Below, one piece after another: positions 62,746 through 64,000 of a DNA stretch of 64,000 nt. The stretch spans positions 744,001 through 808,000 of the forward strand of contig NZ_PKOJ01000001.1 of assembly GCF_002860325.1 (NCBI RefSeq), in the 5' to 3' direction. Each line of letters begins with the position of its first letter. Position 1 is the stretch's first letter. This DNA comes from Neptunicoccus cionae (GTDB lineage: Bacteria; Pseudomonadota; Alphaproteobacteria; Rhodobacterales; Rhodobacteraceae). The notes under the pieces were generated by a model. That model searched no databases. It was not told the DNA's origin and worked only from the letters and a program-made list of their open reading frames with translations. The position numbers and the translations under genes are program-made.

Positions 62746-63351
62746 ATGCCCGAACTGACCTTTGATTTTGTAACGCTGCTGCTGGTTGTCGGTGGCTATC
62801 TGCTTGGTTCTGTGCCTTTCGGCATGGTGATGGCGCGGGTGATGGGGCTGGGCAACCTGCGAGACATCGGGTCCGGCAATATCGGCGCGACCAATGTTCT
62901 GCGCACTGGCAACAAGAAAGCGGCTTTCCTGACTCTGGTATTTGACGCGGGAAAAGGGGCGGTTGCCGTGCTGATCGCCCGTGCTGTGGCGGGCGAGGGG
63001 GCGGCACAACTGGCCGGACTCGCCGCATTTCTGGGGCATCTGTTTCCGGTCTGGCTGGGCTTCAAGGGAGGCAAGGGCGTGGCGACATACCTTGGCCTGC
63101 TGCTGGCATTGTCCTTCCCTGTGGGGCTTGCCGCCTGTGCAAGCTGGCTGGCGGCGGCTGTATTGCTGCGAATTTCTTCGGCCAGTGCACTGGCCAGTGC
63201 GCTCGTCACTCCGGTCTGGGCGCTGATGCTGGGATACGGGCAAGGGATTGTTCTTATTGTCGTGCTCGGCGCGCTGATCTTCTGGGGGCACCGTGCCAAT
63301 ATAAGCCGTCTGCTGGCTGGGACCGAACCGAAAATCGGCAAGAAATCCTGA
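62746..63351 (+). CDS. plsY: Glycerol-3-phosphate acyltransferase PlsY
   Basis: A 201-residue polytopic membrane enzyme that transfers acyl from acyl-phosphate to glycerol-3-phosphate at the start of phospholipid synthesis. The three motifs are GYLLGSVPFGMVMARVMGLGNLRDIGSGNIGATNVLRTGNKK, FLGHLFPVWLGFKGGKGVAT and the later IFWGHRANISRLLAGTEPKIG. ATG 62746 follows GAGGAGG. It is downstream of pyrX, possibly in the same transcript. Confidence 0.96.
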   Translation: MPELTFDFVTLLLVVGGYLLGSVPFGMVMARVMGLGNLRDIGSGNIGATNVLRTGNKKAAFLTLVFDAGKGAVAVLIARAVAGEGAAQLAGLAAFLGHLFPVWLGFKGGKGVATYLGLLLALSFPVGLAACASWLAAAVLLRISSASALASALVTPVWALMLGYGQGIVLIVVLGALIFWGHRANISRLLAGTEPKIGKKS

Positions 63352-63423
63352 CACTGAAAATTCTTGCGGTGCCCTGCAATACCCCTAAGGTTGAACCTAT
63401 TAAAACCGATAAGGGACAGTGCA

Positions 63424-63780
63424 ATGGATTTTTCAACGGCGGTGAAAACCGTATTCAGTAAATATGTGGATTGGAACGGGCGGGCTCTGCGTTCTGAATT
63501 CTGGTGGTGGACGTTGTTCACCCTGATCATAAGCATCATTACAACCATCATCGACAGCGTACTTGGTATCGTTGCGCTGAACCCGTTGTGGTCGCTTGCA
63601 ACCCTGCTGCCGAGCATTTTTGTCGCGGTGCGTCGTCTGCATGATCATGGCCGCACGGGGTGGTGGTTGCTGCTGGCCCTAACCGGAATCGGGATGCTTG
63701 TTTTGCTCTACTGGTACATCACGGAAGGCGATCAGGAGGCGAACGCCTATGGTCCGCCTCCTTTGCCGCAAGCGGCCTGA
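63424..63780 (+). CDS. DUF805 membrane protein
   Basis: A 118-residue DUF805 protein with the family beginning FSTAVKTVFSKYVDWNGRALRSEFWWW and two to three helices, then VAVRRLHDHGRTGWWLLLALTGIG and a C-terminal proline-rich end. It follows plsY by 72 bp. Its role is unknown; members are often near envelope or stress genes. Confidence 0.9.
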   Translation: MDFSTAVKTVFSKYVDWNGRALRSEFWWWTLFTLIISIITTIIDSVLGIVALNPLWSLATLLPSIFVAVRRLHDHGRTGWWLLLALTGIGMLVLLYWYITEGDQEANAYGPPPLPQAA

Positions 63781-63804
63781 TTGCGGCGCATTTGCGAGGA
63801 ATTT

Positions 63805-64000
63805 TTAAGAGGGACACCCGCGCAATTCTACTGCGCGGGGTCCGCCCAATAGTGTGACTTTGACACTGCTGCGCTGCATCATCAAAGGTGTACTGCCATA
63901 AGCGAAGAGATTAGCGCTGGCAGTGAGGGTATTGCCCTCGATCCGGCTGTCTTTCTGCTCGATCCACACATCGGTGCCGGGAAACTCTATCACCGGAAAA
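63805..64000 (-). CDS. C-terminal part of an unidentified gene, window edge
   Basis: The frame is open to the window edge, and the last 65 residues read ...FPVIEFPGTDVWIEQKDSR... and end RGCPS. No family was recognised. A GTG near the edge could start a 62-residue protein, but the frame continues past it, so a larger gene is likely. A hairpin CCCGCGCA/TGCGCGGG lies within the last codons. Confidence 0.5.
   Translation of the reverse strand, partial: FPVIEFPGTDVWIEQKDSRIEGNTLTASANLFAYGSTPLMMQRSSVKVTLLGGPRAVELRGCPS

Noticed and set aside
1-64000. CRISPR arrays, prophage, insertion sequences, integrases or toxin-antitoxin modules
   Set aside because: No regularly spaced repeats with spacers, no transposase or integrase motifs and no typical antitoxin-toxin pairs were seen.

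Overview
The window looks like chromosome of a GC-rich alphaproteobacterium of the Rhodobacteraceae, most likely a marine Roseobacter-type lineage. The evidence is an FnrL-type oxygen regulator next to a complete ccoNOQP-ccoGHIS cbb3 oxidase cluster with FNR boxes, a malyl-CoA lyase, a DmdC-like acyl-CoA dehydrogenase, and short post-gene repeats of the type common in this family. No phage, insertion sequence, CRISPR array or rRNA was seen. Only one tRNA (Glu) was found. The genus cannot be named from this sequence alone.

Layout. 1-5.2 kb: reductive pyrimidine catabolism, with the 3' part of dihydropyrimidinase, a VOC protein and a four-gene ABC importer with a ThiY/NMT1-type binding protein. 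5.2-5.5 kb: a gene-free, palindrome-rich stretch. 5.5-15 kb: idi, fnrL and the cbb3 oxidase structural and assembly operons, including a 50-codon ccoS. 15-20 kb: a sulfotransferase/hydrolase pair, a methyltransferase, malyl-CoA lyase and a MalY-type lyase. 20-22.6 kb: three tandem peptide deformylase genes followed by fmt. 22.7-33.4 kb: tRNA-Glu, recJ, glpX, a FadR-type regulator, dienelactone hydrolase, an OmpA lipoprotein, an Ada-like protein, an SGNH hydrolase, nth, a PfkB kinase and a DMT exporter. 33.5-41.8 kb: a leftward beta-oxidation cluster (fadB-like, fadA-like, GST, two acyl-CoA dehydrogenases) headed by two MerR regulators. 42-48 kb: two PaaI thioesterases, two MATE exporters, arsC-like, pyrD and DUF952. 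48-58 kb: GNAT, thrS, rluE, alpha/beta hydrolase, nitroreductase and an RND pump with its adaptor. 58-64 kb: Nudix, moaB, phosphoesterase, UDG, pyrB with a dihydroorotase-like partner, plsY, DUF805 and the end of an unidentified gene.

How the genes work together. FnrL probably senses falling oxygen and activates ccoN and ccoG through two perfect TTGA-N6-TCAA sites. CcoG, H, I and S then mature the copper and heme centres of the oxidase. The pyrimidine importer probably feeds the catabolic dihydropyrimidinase, while pyrB, pyrX and pyrD act in de novo synthesis. The MerR-headed fad cluster has clear palindromic operators.

The most notable points are: the third deformylase has lost its metal Cys and catalytic Glu; the dihydroorotase next to pyrB has lost most metal ligands and is probably a structural PyrX subunit; a family of short repeats sits repeatedly between convergent genes; a 14-bp-period palindromic array lies between two convergent genes; and a perfect Shine-Dalgarno sequence precedes a six-codon frame. 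No wholly new multi-gene system could be demonstrated.
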